A DNA stretch of 64,000 nucleotides. It comes from Otis tarda (lineage: Eukaryota; Chordata; Aves; Otidiformes; Otididae). This document shows positions 24,301-36,300 of this stretch, in pieces; positions within the stretch are counted from its first letter, which is position 1, and the number at the start of each line of letters is the position of its first letter. The DNA lies in assembly GCA_026413225.1 (NCBI GenBank), contig CM048557.1, positions 68,438,987 to 68,502,986 on the forward strand, read 5' to 3'. The notes under the pieces are model-generated. The model was not told where the DNA came from. It saw only the letters and a program-made list of their open reading frames with translations, and did no database searches. The translations under genes and the position numbers were made by a program.

Positions 24301-27300
24301 TTGATGGAGCTTAAAATATTGATTAAAAAAAAAATCTCTAAAGCAAATTTGCTGTTTTTCCCTTGGATAAACTATCTGCTGTTTAATGCAATGGCATCAT
24401 TCACCATGACCCCACAGATTCACATCATTTTCCAACTTTTTTTTTTTTTTTTAGAAAACACGTAAGTCACAATTTTTTTTTCTGAATCTGGCAGCTGCAT
24501 AACCATATAATTTTTTTTTAAACCAAGCGAAAGTTAATGGTATGGTGGTGTTTTACAAAAGTTGCTGTTTTGCCGTGGCAAGAGGGGTTGTATGTGCCTG
24601 GTAACAAATTCACAATCCCTGCCTTTGGCTGAAGCCTGTAGCAGCGTTGTGCTCTGACGTGACTGGGAGATTACTCTTTTCTCCTCTCTAATGAGTTACC
24701 ACGTGCTAATGTTTTCCTTCTCCAAATGCTGAGGCTGTTGGGGGATTTTTTTGTTTGGTCCAGGAGAACAGCCGCCTGGAAAGCGAGCTATTGGAGACGG
24801 GAGAAAAACTGGCCGAGTATGAAAGTTTGGCAAGCAAACTGCAGAGGAACTTGGAAAACGTCCTGGCTGAGAAGGTAAATCCTCCGCTTCCCAGTGTGCT
24901 TCCAGAATTAAATTGCTTTTCAGTTGCTACACTGGAGCTGCCAATTTACCTCATAGCTGGAGGCTCTTGCGGTCCCTATCCCGATGTGACCAAGGCACAG
25001 CCTACCTGATTGACAAATTTTAAAATTTTTAAAAAAGCAGAGCTTCTGTATTTAAAATTTTTTTAAAAAGCAAACAAAACGCAATGGGGAGAGGGCACAG
25101 GCTGCAGGACTGCTTGCGAACGGCATCCAGGCTGCGATGAGCAGGGCTGTTCGGTGGAAGGGTGACTGGGTCCTGTTCGTGCCGTTTCAGTTCGGTGACC
25201 TGGATCCCAGCAGCGCGGAGTTTTTCCTGCAGGAGGAGAGGCTGGCGCAGATGAGAAGCGAGTACGAGCGGCAGTGCAGGGTAAGTGGAGCCCAGGGCTG
25301 GGGACCCGCCACTCATCTGCCACGTTCACCGAGAACGCCCTTCCTGCAAACTGTGCACCGGCCGTTTTTTGATTTATGAAATAATTTGAATTCAGAGTTG
25401 CAGGGACTTACAGCGGCGATAAGATATATCAGAGTTTCGCTGGTTTCCAAACCAGTAGTATTTTCTTAAAATAAAACTGAAAATGTAAAGCTTGTCTTCT
25501 CCTTCCCAAATGTTGTATGGCTGAAATACTTCTTTAAAGTGAGCCTGCAAGTTACATATTTCTATGTCTCTTTTCTGATGACTGCAATGGTTACAGCATT
25601 CGGCTCATCTGATCTGCAGGAACCTTTTCACTCAATAAAGGACTGCCTCAGCAAAAGGCTGTCTCATCTGAAACAGCACGGTAGCTCTCTTAAGAAGCAA
25701 AGATTGTCTAGAAATATTTGTTGAATTGATACTTCTTGATAAGACATTGCTTGGACATGCAATCGATTTTCTTTTTTGAGTGCTGCCAGATATGTGTCAG
25801 TACTCAAGGTTCACTTTCTGAACCCTTCAGATCTCTAGCATTGTGTGTTTACGCGTTCAGGGATTCATTTCCCTCAATAACCACTGTCGTTTGAGCTGAG
25901 CGCATGGCGTTTGGCACAAACACTCGGGATGTTCCGCTCGCAAGCGGGCAGAAGTACCAGATGGTAAATGCAGTAATGAGGGGATCTCTCGCTTGCTTCT
26001 GATTTGATTTTTCAAGTAGATGGTGTTGGAGGAGCTATTTCTCAACTGTTTGAGAATGTTCCTAAGGTGCTGCTTAAAAAAAGGTCATAGGAAGAAAGAA
26101 TAAAGTGAAAGGTCTTGGAGCACGATGTACTTCAGAGGCAGAATATATTCAGGCCCTCAGTCTGAAGAAGGTTCTGCTCTGTTAGTAAGAAGCGCATCCA
26201 TTACTTGCACATGTCGGAAGCTGGAGAAGGGCGTTGTTTTGCTGACAGGAGGATGACCAACTGTGGCATGATGGCAGAATTAATGACAAGTCTTTACTGT
26301 AATTCCCTCCTAAATGTCATAGAACCATAGAATCACAGAAAGGTTTGGGTTGGAAGGGACCTTCAAAGCCCACCCAGTCCCAACCCCCTGCACGAAGCAG
26401 GGACATCTCCAACTACATCAGGTTGCTCAGAGCCCCGGCCAACCTGGCCTGGAATGTTTCCAGGGATGGGGCATCCACCACCTCTCTGGGCAACCTGGGC
26501 CAGTGTTCCACCACCCTCAGCGTAAAAAATTTTCCCCTTTTGTGGGTTTGTTTCCTCATGGTGGGAATGTGTTGATGTACAGATGCTCAGCTGCCTTGGT
26601 TGCTTTCACTCAGGCTTCTTTTTCCCCCCGACTCTCAGGAGCTGCAGGACCAGATAGATGAGCTGCAGTCGGAGCTGGAGGAGTACCGTGCCCAAGGCAA
26701 AGTGCTCAGGCCTTCGCTGAAAAATTCCCTGTCGGAAGAGTTCGACATCGATATGAAAAGTCACGGCAACAGTGCTATTGAGCCTGACCAAGGTAAAGCA
26801 CATCTCCTGTATGACCAGCTTCTGTGCTGTAGGTGTTTATGATAACATCTTAGAGGCAATTACGTCAAAATTTTCCCAAAATTTCTCAGTGAGACTCAAT
26901 CACCGCTTCTGTTTTGCCGTGTAACATTACGTGGAATACGGATGCTGTACTCTATTCCAAGCTGACGTTAATATTTGCAGCTGCTTCTGTGTGTGTGTGA
27001 TGGGAATTGGGGAGCTGCAAGTAAACAAATTTAATTAGAAATAACTCTATTGAGAATGTATCTCTTTGGGCTTCAAGAATACATATATAATTACTATTTT
27101 TACAGGACTTGGTTCGGAAGACTGCAACCCATTAAATATGAGCATAGAGGCAGAAATGGCCATTGAACAAATGAAGGAGCAGCATCACAGAGATCTACAT
27201 CACCTCAAACAGGAGCTGGAAGACACAGTAAGCTATTTTAACTTAAAACAGAGCTTCACAACTTGTCCAGCCTCTTCATACCAGTGGAACGGTCTTGAAG

Positions 27301-30300
27301 GACTTTTAATTCCTGGTCAAATTATAACTTTTGTGTGAAGCTGAGCCTCTACCTTTCCTCCTCCTTCTGCATCTTGCTGTGTGATGGAGAGGCACTGGGG
27401 AGGGCTGAACAAACGCTGCAGTAGATCCTCACGCTACCCAGCAGCTAACGAGAGAGCAGCGAGCCTTTCCGAGGCAGTACTGCATTTCCTGTCGTGAAAG
27501 CCTGCTGCATTTGAATTCACCACTTCATGCCCACTGGCATGGGATAATTATGGGTTAGAGGGGCTGCTGGCAGGAGCCTGCATGGCTGAATGCTACTGAA
27601 ATGTGATCTGTGCTGTGGGAGTATAGAAACGCTGCTGTTATAATATCTGTGCTGCTGAAAATGGGCAGTCAGCTCCCCATTTTGAGTGTCCATCTTCAGA
27701 TTAATCTTGCCACACAAGTAGAAGTATCTCCATTGGCTCTACGTGGAGAAAGCTTGGGTCTGGATGGGCTTAGGATGCCAGGGCAGCTCCGCTCCAGTAC
27801 CTGTCGGTGGTGGGGGGGCGAGCTGGCACAGCTTTGGGCTTTGGGCACACCCACCCCCAGCCTGCGCTAGCATCGGCGTCGGGGTGACGATGGTTCCGAG
27901 CAAGCGAGCCCTGCCGTGCTCCGCAGGTGAAGCGCGCTGACGCGGAGATGGCCAGGCTTGTTCTGCAGGAGTCAATTCAGGACCAGAAGTTGGGGGTCCC
28001 ATCAGGCAAAAAAAAAACCTCCCACCAAACAAACACCTCAAACAACAACAAAAAAAAAGCCTTTTTAAAGGAAAAGGCCTCATCTGCCTCTTAATTTGAG
28101 GGAGGTTTTGAAAAAAATAATCATTGAAATAAATAGCCCACGTGCAATTTGCAAAATTGACTTAGGACCTGAAAATTGCTAGTTACTCCCCGCACCCCCC
28201 TGACAAAATTTGCTTACTGGAAAAGCATGAATTTCACTGGCTACTATGTAATGATCATCTTTATCCCACTAAGAAATTAAGCTGCAGCGTTCTTTGCAAA
28301 GAAAATCAATATAAGAGGCTAATGTGTAAATCAAAACATTCTGTAGAATATATGGGAATATATAATACAGAAATGTTGAGAATATATCTCTGTAGAACAT
28401 TCTGTAGCAAATGAAGCAGCCCAATCTGTTTTCCTTTTTTTAGGTGAGCCGTTACGAGAAGCAGCTAGAGGAGACAAAAATCCACTGTGAAAAGGAGCGA
28501 GAGGATGTGAGGAAGAAGTACGTGGAAGAGATCCGTGTCATGGAAAAGGAAATAACTGGCCTTAAAAATCAAATTGCGGAGCTGCAAGGAGAGGCAGCAC
28601 TGCTCAGAGAAGAGCAAGAAAAACTCGACTGTAAACATAACGATGAGAAAAACAAATTAAAAATCAGTTTTGAGGAGGAAAAAGCCAATTTGCAAGAACT
28701 GTTGAGGCAGGAGCATGAAGAAGACGTTAGAGCCAGACTGGAGCAGGTAAATGAGAAGTTCAGTCAAGAACGGGAAGAACTGATTCAAAACGGCGTCTGG
28801 GTGGAAGAAAAGATGAGAGTTTTAGTGCAGACGCTGCAGGAAGAGAAGGGAGAGCTGGAACGTGGCTTCCACGAGCAGCTGAAAAGGATGGCGGAGGTGC
28901 ACGCCCTGGAGAAGGAAGAGCTCCAACAAGAGCTGCTGAGGAAGCACGAGCATGAGCGGGAGGAGGAAAGGTGAGTGTCGCTGCCGGCAGGGACAGAGTG
29001 GCGTACGCTGACCATGACGGCTCGGCGTGGTGACCGAGGTGAACCTAGCGCAGAAACGGTTCGCGATGCGTAATTTGAGCACTGCTACCTGTTCTATTCC
29101 AGCAACACTGGGCTGCTCTCCTGGGGCTCTGTCCTCTGACCTTTCTCAAGCAGATATTTATATTGATTTTTAGCTCACCCGGAGGCAAGAATAGTGTTAA
29201 AGCATAACCAGGCATGATTAATCTGGGCTCTGTTCAGGATCCCTGTGCTTTACAAATCCCTGCTTTGCACTTTTAAAGCATTTTTTCAGAGTTGTTATTT
29301 TCTGAAGAAGTAAAAGGACTGCTGGTGAATGCTTTTAGCCAGGATCCAGCGTCAAAAGAAACTGAAATTGTCCTGGGGTGACAGGGAGGGATGGGAGTAA
29401 GAACATCTGCCCCCACAAATCTGATCACAAGACAGAAGGGGATATATTGTACATGAATCCTTTTCTGAGGACATCTCATAAGTTACACATTTCCAAGGCA
29501 ATTAGATTTTTATTTTTGAAGTTTCAACAAACAGCCTCAAATCTAACTTTGTCTCTCAGAAACACCGGTCAAATAGCACGTCCTCTAAAACTCCACGAAA
29601 AAGTAATTTTTCAGCTTGTTTGATTCAGCCTATAAACCCATTTGAATCTCTTTGAGTTAGCCTAGAGTTTAGTAATATATTATGTTAACCACGTTTAGGA
29701 AAAAAATGGAAAGTGACTATAACAGAAGAGCGTCTCATACAGAAACTCGGTTTTCTGTCGACACACAAACGCTTGTGAATAAATATGAAGAAACGATCCA
29801 AAATCTGGAAGGACGTTACCAGCAAGAGTTGCGTGAACTTGCTGAACAGCAGAGAGAGGAGAAATCTCAGTGGGAGTTTGAAAAGGATGAAATTGCTCAG
29901 GAGGTTGCTGAAGCCCGCGAGCAACTGAAGGAAAGTCTGGCAAATGAAAAGGCCATTTCTTCTGCCCTGACCCAGGAGAAAGATCTCCTGGAGAAAAACT
30001 TCAAGGAAGAAGTGAACAAGCTTGTGTGTGAGAGGGAGCAGCTTCAGAAGGAGCTGCGAGACCTGAGGAATGCTGCTGAGAAGCAAGAGAAAAAGCTGAA
30101 TGATAAAATAGCGCAACTGCAGAATGACCACGAGCAAGAGCTAAAGAACAAAGAAGAGCATATATCCGTGGTGGAAGAAACCGGGAAGATGGTTAGGCAA
30201 AAGCTGGAGAGGCTTGACAGTGAGTATAAGCAGGAGAAAGAAGAACTCAATTCCAAACTTCTTGCTTTGGAGAGTTTAAACAAAGACATTTGTGTGAAGG

Positions 30301-33300
30301 CAGAATCGGAAAAGGCCGAGATGAGTTTGGAAATCTCAGACCTTCAAGAGAAAATACAGAGATTGCAGTGGGAGACCCACAGTTTTTCTGCGCTACAAAA
30401 TCATTACAGGCTCCTGGAAAAGGAGTACGCCAAAGCAAAGACCAAAATTGCTTCTTTCTCTGGTGTGGCGCCTCTGGGAGATGATGCGGATGTCCTCTTA
30501 AATCTACAGAAAGTGCACGAGCAAGCTGTGAAGGAAAACGTCAGAATGGCTGCTGAGATCGTCAGGCTGCAGCACAGGTTGCGAGCGGCGGAGCTGGAGC
30601 CCGCGCGACCTCCCAGTCCTGGCTGCTTCGACTCCGGCTCGGAACGATCGCAGCTGCCAGATGAAACAGATCCTGATTTCGAAGGGTTGCCCAGGGATTG
30701 TAACGATCCAGAAGAGGGAACAGATTCAAGTGGCCTTTTGCTTTTGGAGGCTGATACTACAGACCTGGAAGAAATGACTGAGGTGGATTCAGACGTGGAG
30801 AAAGCACGTGTGAAAGCCCGAGCTGGCGGCCGTGCGCTGGGGGTGCAGAGGTGTGAGATGCAAGGAGGTAAAGCAGCGCTGGAAGCTGATGGCCATCAGG
30901 ACTGTGACAAGAATCAAGAGCTGCTTGCTCGGGTGCCTCTGCTGCAGCAAAAAAGAGATCTCGAGAAAAACCCTGAGAGAGTTCCCAGGCCAAAAATGTT
31001 ACACGATGACATTAAACAGCAGAAGGCTCACCTGCTAAATTACAGAATGGCTCCCCAAAATAAAGCCTTTGTTTCTGATGCTTTGAAGCTGCAGGTTGAG
31101 CTTGAGAAGGCTGAAGAACTAAGCGAAGCCTCTCTCCAGCTTGATCATGCTCCTGGGTCAACAGACGGGGAGCTGAAGAGCGTAATAGCTCAGCTTTGGA
31201 AGAGGGTCAAAGAGTTAGAAGACAATTCAACAGCGCAGGCTAAACTTCTGTCACGACAAGAAGAAATTCAGGTAGAAAACGAGGATCTGAAGTCTGAAGT
31301 GCTAAAGTTAGCTGAAAAAAATAAAGTGCTAGAAGACAGCCTGCGTAAGCTGAGAAGCCTTCACGGCAAGCTAGAAGAAAGTAAACTGGAAAGTGTTAAG
31401 TTCAGCGAGGAAAACACACAGCTCCTCCAAAAAGATAAAGAATTGGGAGATGTCCAAGGACTGGATGCACAAGGAAACGGAGACGCATGCGGTGACAAAT
31501 TAAGACTGCGATGCCGGCTTGGGAAGCTGGAAGAACGTGCCGCCGCATTTACAGGTCAGCGAGACATGCGTGCCCGAAGCGACAGCACGGTGGAAGAAAT
31601 GTCGCTGGAAAAGAGGGAGCTGCAGGAGCCCAGCAGAAAGCTGAAGGAGGACGTTGCCATGCTGGCTAACCCAAACAAGATGCATTTCCATGAGGAGAAG
31701 GAGGAGAGGAGTCCAGTGATGCACGGCTTACAAAGCACGTGCACTGAGCTGCAGCAAAAAGTCGATCTCCTGAGGTAACGTACACTTGCCAAACTTTTTG
31801 GGAAGCGTGCCGGCCCTGCAGTAATCGAACGTGCCGCGTAGAAACTAACCTAGCGTCCCGCTCGTCGCTTTGTAGCCGCCTGCCTGCTCTGCGGTGGCTG
31901 CATTAACCACTGTAGTTTAGCTTTCATTAGCAAAGAGTGCCTTGGACTCTAATTACTAGCAAGCAGGCTGATTAATCATGGATAACGACGGCTGAAATAA
32001 ATGTCTGTGACTTACTCCTCTCTGACCGCGACCTAACACTGAACGACAAAACAGGAGCAACCTGCCGGCCGTTCTGTCTGCGGATGCAGTCGCCTTCGCA
32101 GCGCGTAGCTGACGGTGCATCAGAAACTCCTGTGTTTTTGTGTCCAAAATACTACGGTAACGCTTCCAGAATGCTTTCAGCTTTTACTAATACCACCTCT
32201 TCACGTGGTTTGCTTCCTTCTAGTGCTGAACGTTACTTGGAATGCTAAAATGCTTCTGTTTTTCTCAATTTTTAAGTTAATACCAGAGAATTCCGGTGAT
32301 TTCTTTCCCAGCAGGAGCACTTAGTGTTAGGAATCCATGAGGTGTGTGATCTGGTAAATACCATTCCAGCGCAGAGAACATAATAGGTTACCTACTTGTT
32401 TTTAACTGCTGTACTTCAGCAAGGATTTTTTTTTCCTGGAGGCCATAAAGTGGCTACAAGTGACTTAATTATTGTTCAGCACCAGCTTTCTGCAGGAAAC
32501 TGTTCTTTCAGGTGTTACACCACGGCGAAGCTGTTCCTCTACAGCCACCTCAAGCAGAAAAGGCATTTTCCAGCAGTGCTCTTCCCAGCATCCCGGACTC
32601 CAGAAACAGCTGGGGAAACAGCACGCTCTCCTAGCACTCAGCATATTGTGGTGTTAAGCTGTTTAAAGTTGTTATTTGTAGCTTAAGGACTGAAAGGTGA
32701 CGCTTTTACTAGGTATCTTGGATTTTAATTAACTTTAGCCGTACACAAGCATGCCCAAAAAGCCCCCTTTTCAGTGATCACTCTTACTAAATGAAGTGTA
32801 AAATCCACACACCGCTCATACATAAAATGAGTCAATGGTAGCTTTGTTTTGAAATATTACAGGTATAGGAATTTTTCTCCCTGTGGGCCTAGACAATAGG
32901 CAGAAACAATTTTCACTTCTCATCTTTCTGCCGCAGATGTGAAGCTGAGAAGCTCAGAGAAGAAAATGCTATTCTGAAAAATGAAGTGACTTTACTGAAT
33001 GAGGAAGGTAGCGCTTCCAGCCTGAAACTGAGGGAGCTGAATGGATCCCGAGAAGAAATGCGGTAAGAACTCAACGGGGCACGTACCACGTGTACGCCTT
33101 CGGGCTCTCGCTGTGGTGCAGACGCCACGGTTACATCCCCGCTCTCAAAGCGCCTTCATGTGTTAGGTATTCTACAAACCTTGAAATGGACTTATTTTAC
33201 GGTGTCACGGGAAATCCAGCTGGTTGACAGTCTATTTCTCATCCTTTTTCCCCTGCCCCACCTTGTCCTGCCCATTCCCAGAGCGAAAGCAGGGGCTTAA

Positions 33301-36300
33301 CTGTAGGAGTCCGGATGACCCAGTAACACACACAAACGCAGGACCTGCTTACGAGCTGACCTGATGCAATTATTCTTGCTTCAGCGAAGGCACAGCTTGT
33401 TGGGCTGGTGTAGCCTTAGAAAAGGTAGGAGGGGTGTAGTGTGACGGAGTAAGTGATTTGGTCATTTGCAAGTAGATAACCATCCGTGATCCTGGGAGTA
33501 TTCTCCCCTTTTAGGAAAAAAGCTGCACGGGTATCTCGGAGAAACGAGCACTTGCCAGGCCTGTGCAAGACGGTGATGCTAAGCAATAAATAAATATTCA
33601 AAATTACCGTTTCTGGTGATGTCAAAACCCAGCCCATTCTTGTAGGCGTGTATATTAACAAGTGACTGTAACGTTAACGAGCTTTCCTTTTTCCTTAGGC
33701 AAAAGATAGAGGCGGTGAGAAAGGAGAAAGTGGCTGTCCAGAAGATGGTTGACAACCTGAAAAAGCAGGTAGCTTCCCTGTCACAATCCTCACTGTATAA
33801 AAGCTGTTCCACAGAGGCAGTAGAAAATGACCATTAGATAAATTTAAACTTTTTGGTAACTGTTCTCATTAACTCTTTGGGATTTATGAGCCTTGTTTGA
33901 CCAGATAACCTTGGAAAGGTTATTTAATAGAAATATAAAGTTAAAAATCTTTTGGTTTTTTTTGTAATCTTTGTGGGCAACGCTCTGCGGTAGCCCATGG
34001 GAAACAGAGGTTGTGTGACTCAGCCTCTACTAATTTCCCAGCTAGCTGGGTCGAGGAACGCTGCCAGCCGTGACCCTTTGCTCCCATCCTTGAGACTGCT
34101 GCTTTTATTTGAAGGGTGGTTTGTTATGCGAGGGAAAGCAGAGGGTTTTAGCAGCTCTTACATTCATGTCCCTCTTAGCATTACTTACTAAAATCCTGCT
34201 TGCTCTGAATAATCTCCAGCTCACCAGCGTAACCCTCAAAATATCCGTCAGTGTGGCAAAGGGCAGGAGGAACAGAGGGGTGTGCCAGATGACTGATGTC
34301 ATAACTGCTATAATTGAGGCCAGTTACGAGAAATTAACAGTTTGTGAGGCTGACCGTGCGTGCATCAGGTGGATTCCTACACCTCAATACGGTTCTACTT
34401 GATTTGGCCTAAAATTAGGGCACGGAGCAAGCTAACCAGCTATAGGGAAATAAAGCAAGCAGTGCTACTGGGGTCGTGACTCTTACGCAGAGTAACAGCT
34501 ACACCCCACCGCTCAGAGCCGCCGTTGAACCGGAGTGACACTCGTCAGTTCCTTTAATCACCTTAATAGAACGGAAATGGTTTTAAAATCTCATCCCCAG
34601 TGTAACAGCAGGCATAACTGACACTGCTGTCCCAATGCAGGTGGCGGATCTGAAGACCAGAAACCAGCAGCTGGACTCTGAAAATACAGAACTTAGCCAG
34701 AGGAACTCCAAAAATCAAGCAGATGTGCAAGATCTGAATCAACAGCTGGCAAGGGTGCTGAAGCAAAAGGAAAGGGAAGTGGGAAAATGTACCTTGGAAG
34801 AGTGGGAAAAGGAGAGACTGGTACTGAAAGAGGAACTGGAAAACTCCAAAGTAAAGGTATGGGATTACCCTGTCTCTAGTATGAAACAATGGAACTTTTA
34901 GGAATGCCAGGAGCTATGGAATTAGCATCCCTTTCTTGAGTTGTGTGTGGTTTTTCAAAGCTGCACTTAGATCCTAAGTACGAGCCGCAAATGTACTGCA
35001 TGTGGCAGTAGGGGTGGAAGGAAAGCAGAGCAGCAGCCAAAAGCAGGGAGGTAGAAGCGTACAAGTTTCTTGTAAATGGAGCTTAGCGATGCTAAATATT
35101 TACCTGCATTGTCCAGCATGCCTGTTCTGTTCCATCCAGTGCGATCCCAGCTCTAACCCATGTCCCTGGCTGCAGCATCCCCTGGTTAATCTTTGTTACC
35201 CTGTGCATCTCCTAAGTTGAAATCTGAGCCTTTTACTTTTTGCAGTCATCAAACATGGTGTCTTCCTTGGAGATGGAGCTGTCGAAAATGAAGGTTCAAG
35301 CTCATATGTTGGAGCAGGAGAACCACATCCTCAAGCAGGAACTTGAGAAGACGGAACAGGTACGGCATCCTGTTTGAGTGCCATCAGGTAACGCTAGCTG
35401 TCTCAATGTGCCCTGCTCCTTGCTCGAGTTAGAAATGGTTAATTTATTTTTAAAAAGGTCACAACAGTAGGGGAATACAAATCCTCTTGAAACAATCTCT
35501 GGGTACAATGCACAACTGTTCAGATAAGGTTGGTTTTGCTTAGCCTTTGCCAAAAGGTCTTCCGGAGTAGTGGATCTACAAAGACAGGCTTTGACCATGA
35601 ATAAAGATTTAAAGCTCTAATCAAGGAATAGTCAGGGCTTTTCTAGTTTGCGCAGACGGGATAGGCAGGGGAACATTTTCCTGTGTAACTGCTGATACCC
35701 ATATAGCTCTGTTTAAGGACTGATCTATTCCAGCACGTCCTCTCACAGAGAATTCCTATTGCTAAACCCATCTGGAGACTTTGACGTCTCACAACTCCTC
35801 AGGATAATTTCCTGGAGGGCTTGGTTATCGCCTGTAGAAGCGCGGTTCAATTGGCTGTAAATACATGCTAATAAACATAGATAACGAAGGCTACAAATGA
35901 GTTAGCTCTCCTGATTGGGGCTCCACAAAGTCATTTTCTTTGCAGCGTAAAGCACTCATTTGATGCCCCCAACACTTAGGATAGATAATGGTCTTAAAAA
36001 GCAAAAGCAGATGAGGCTTGTTCACTAAAGACTGGATTGTGGCTTGCGTGTAATTAAAGACAGAAGACTGAATGCGCAAAGACAGAGCAGCACAGGAGAA
36101 GGCAGAGTGTTAAGCTGAAGCACTGTGTCAAACGGGAAAAGGATCGGAAGTCGGCAGTGCAGTATTTTTTTCCCCACTCACAGATGAGCAGAGTGAGACC
36201 AGCCCTAAAGCAAATCCAAGGAATCACGGGGCAGTTAGGAATCCTTAGCACTGCTGTCGTGGGAAGGATGCTCTGGATCATACTCATACCAAACTGCAGT

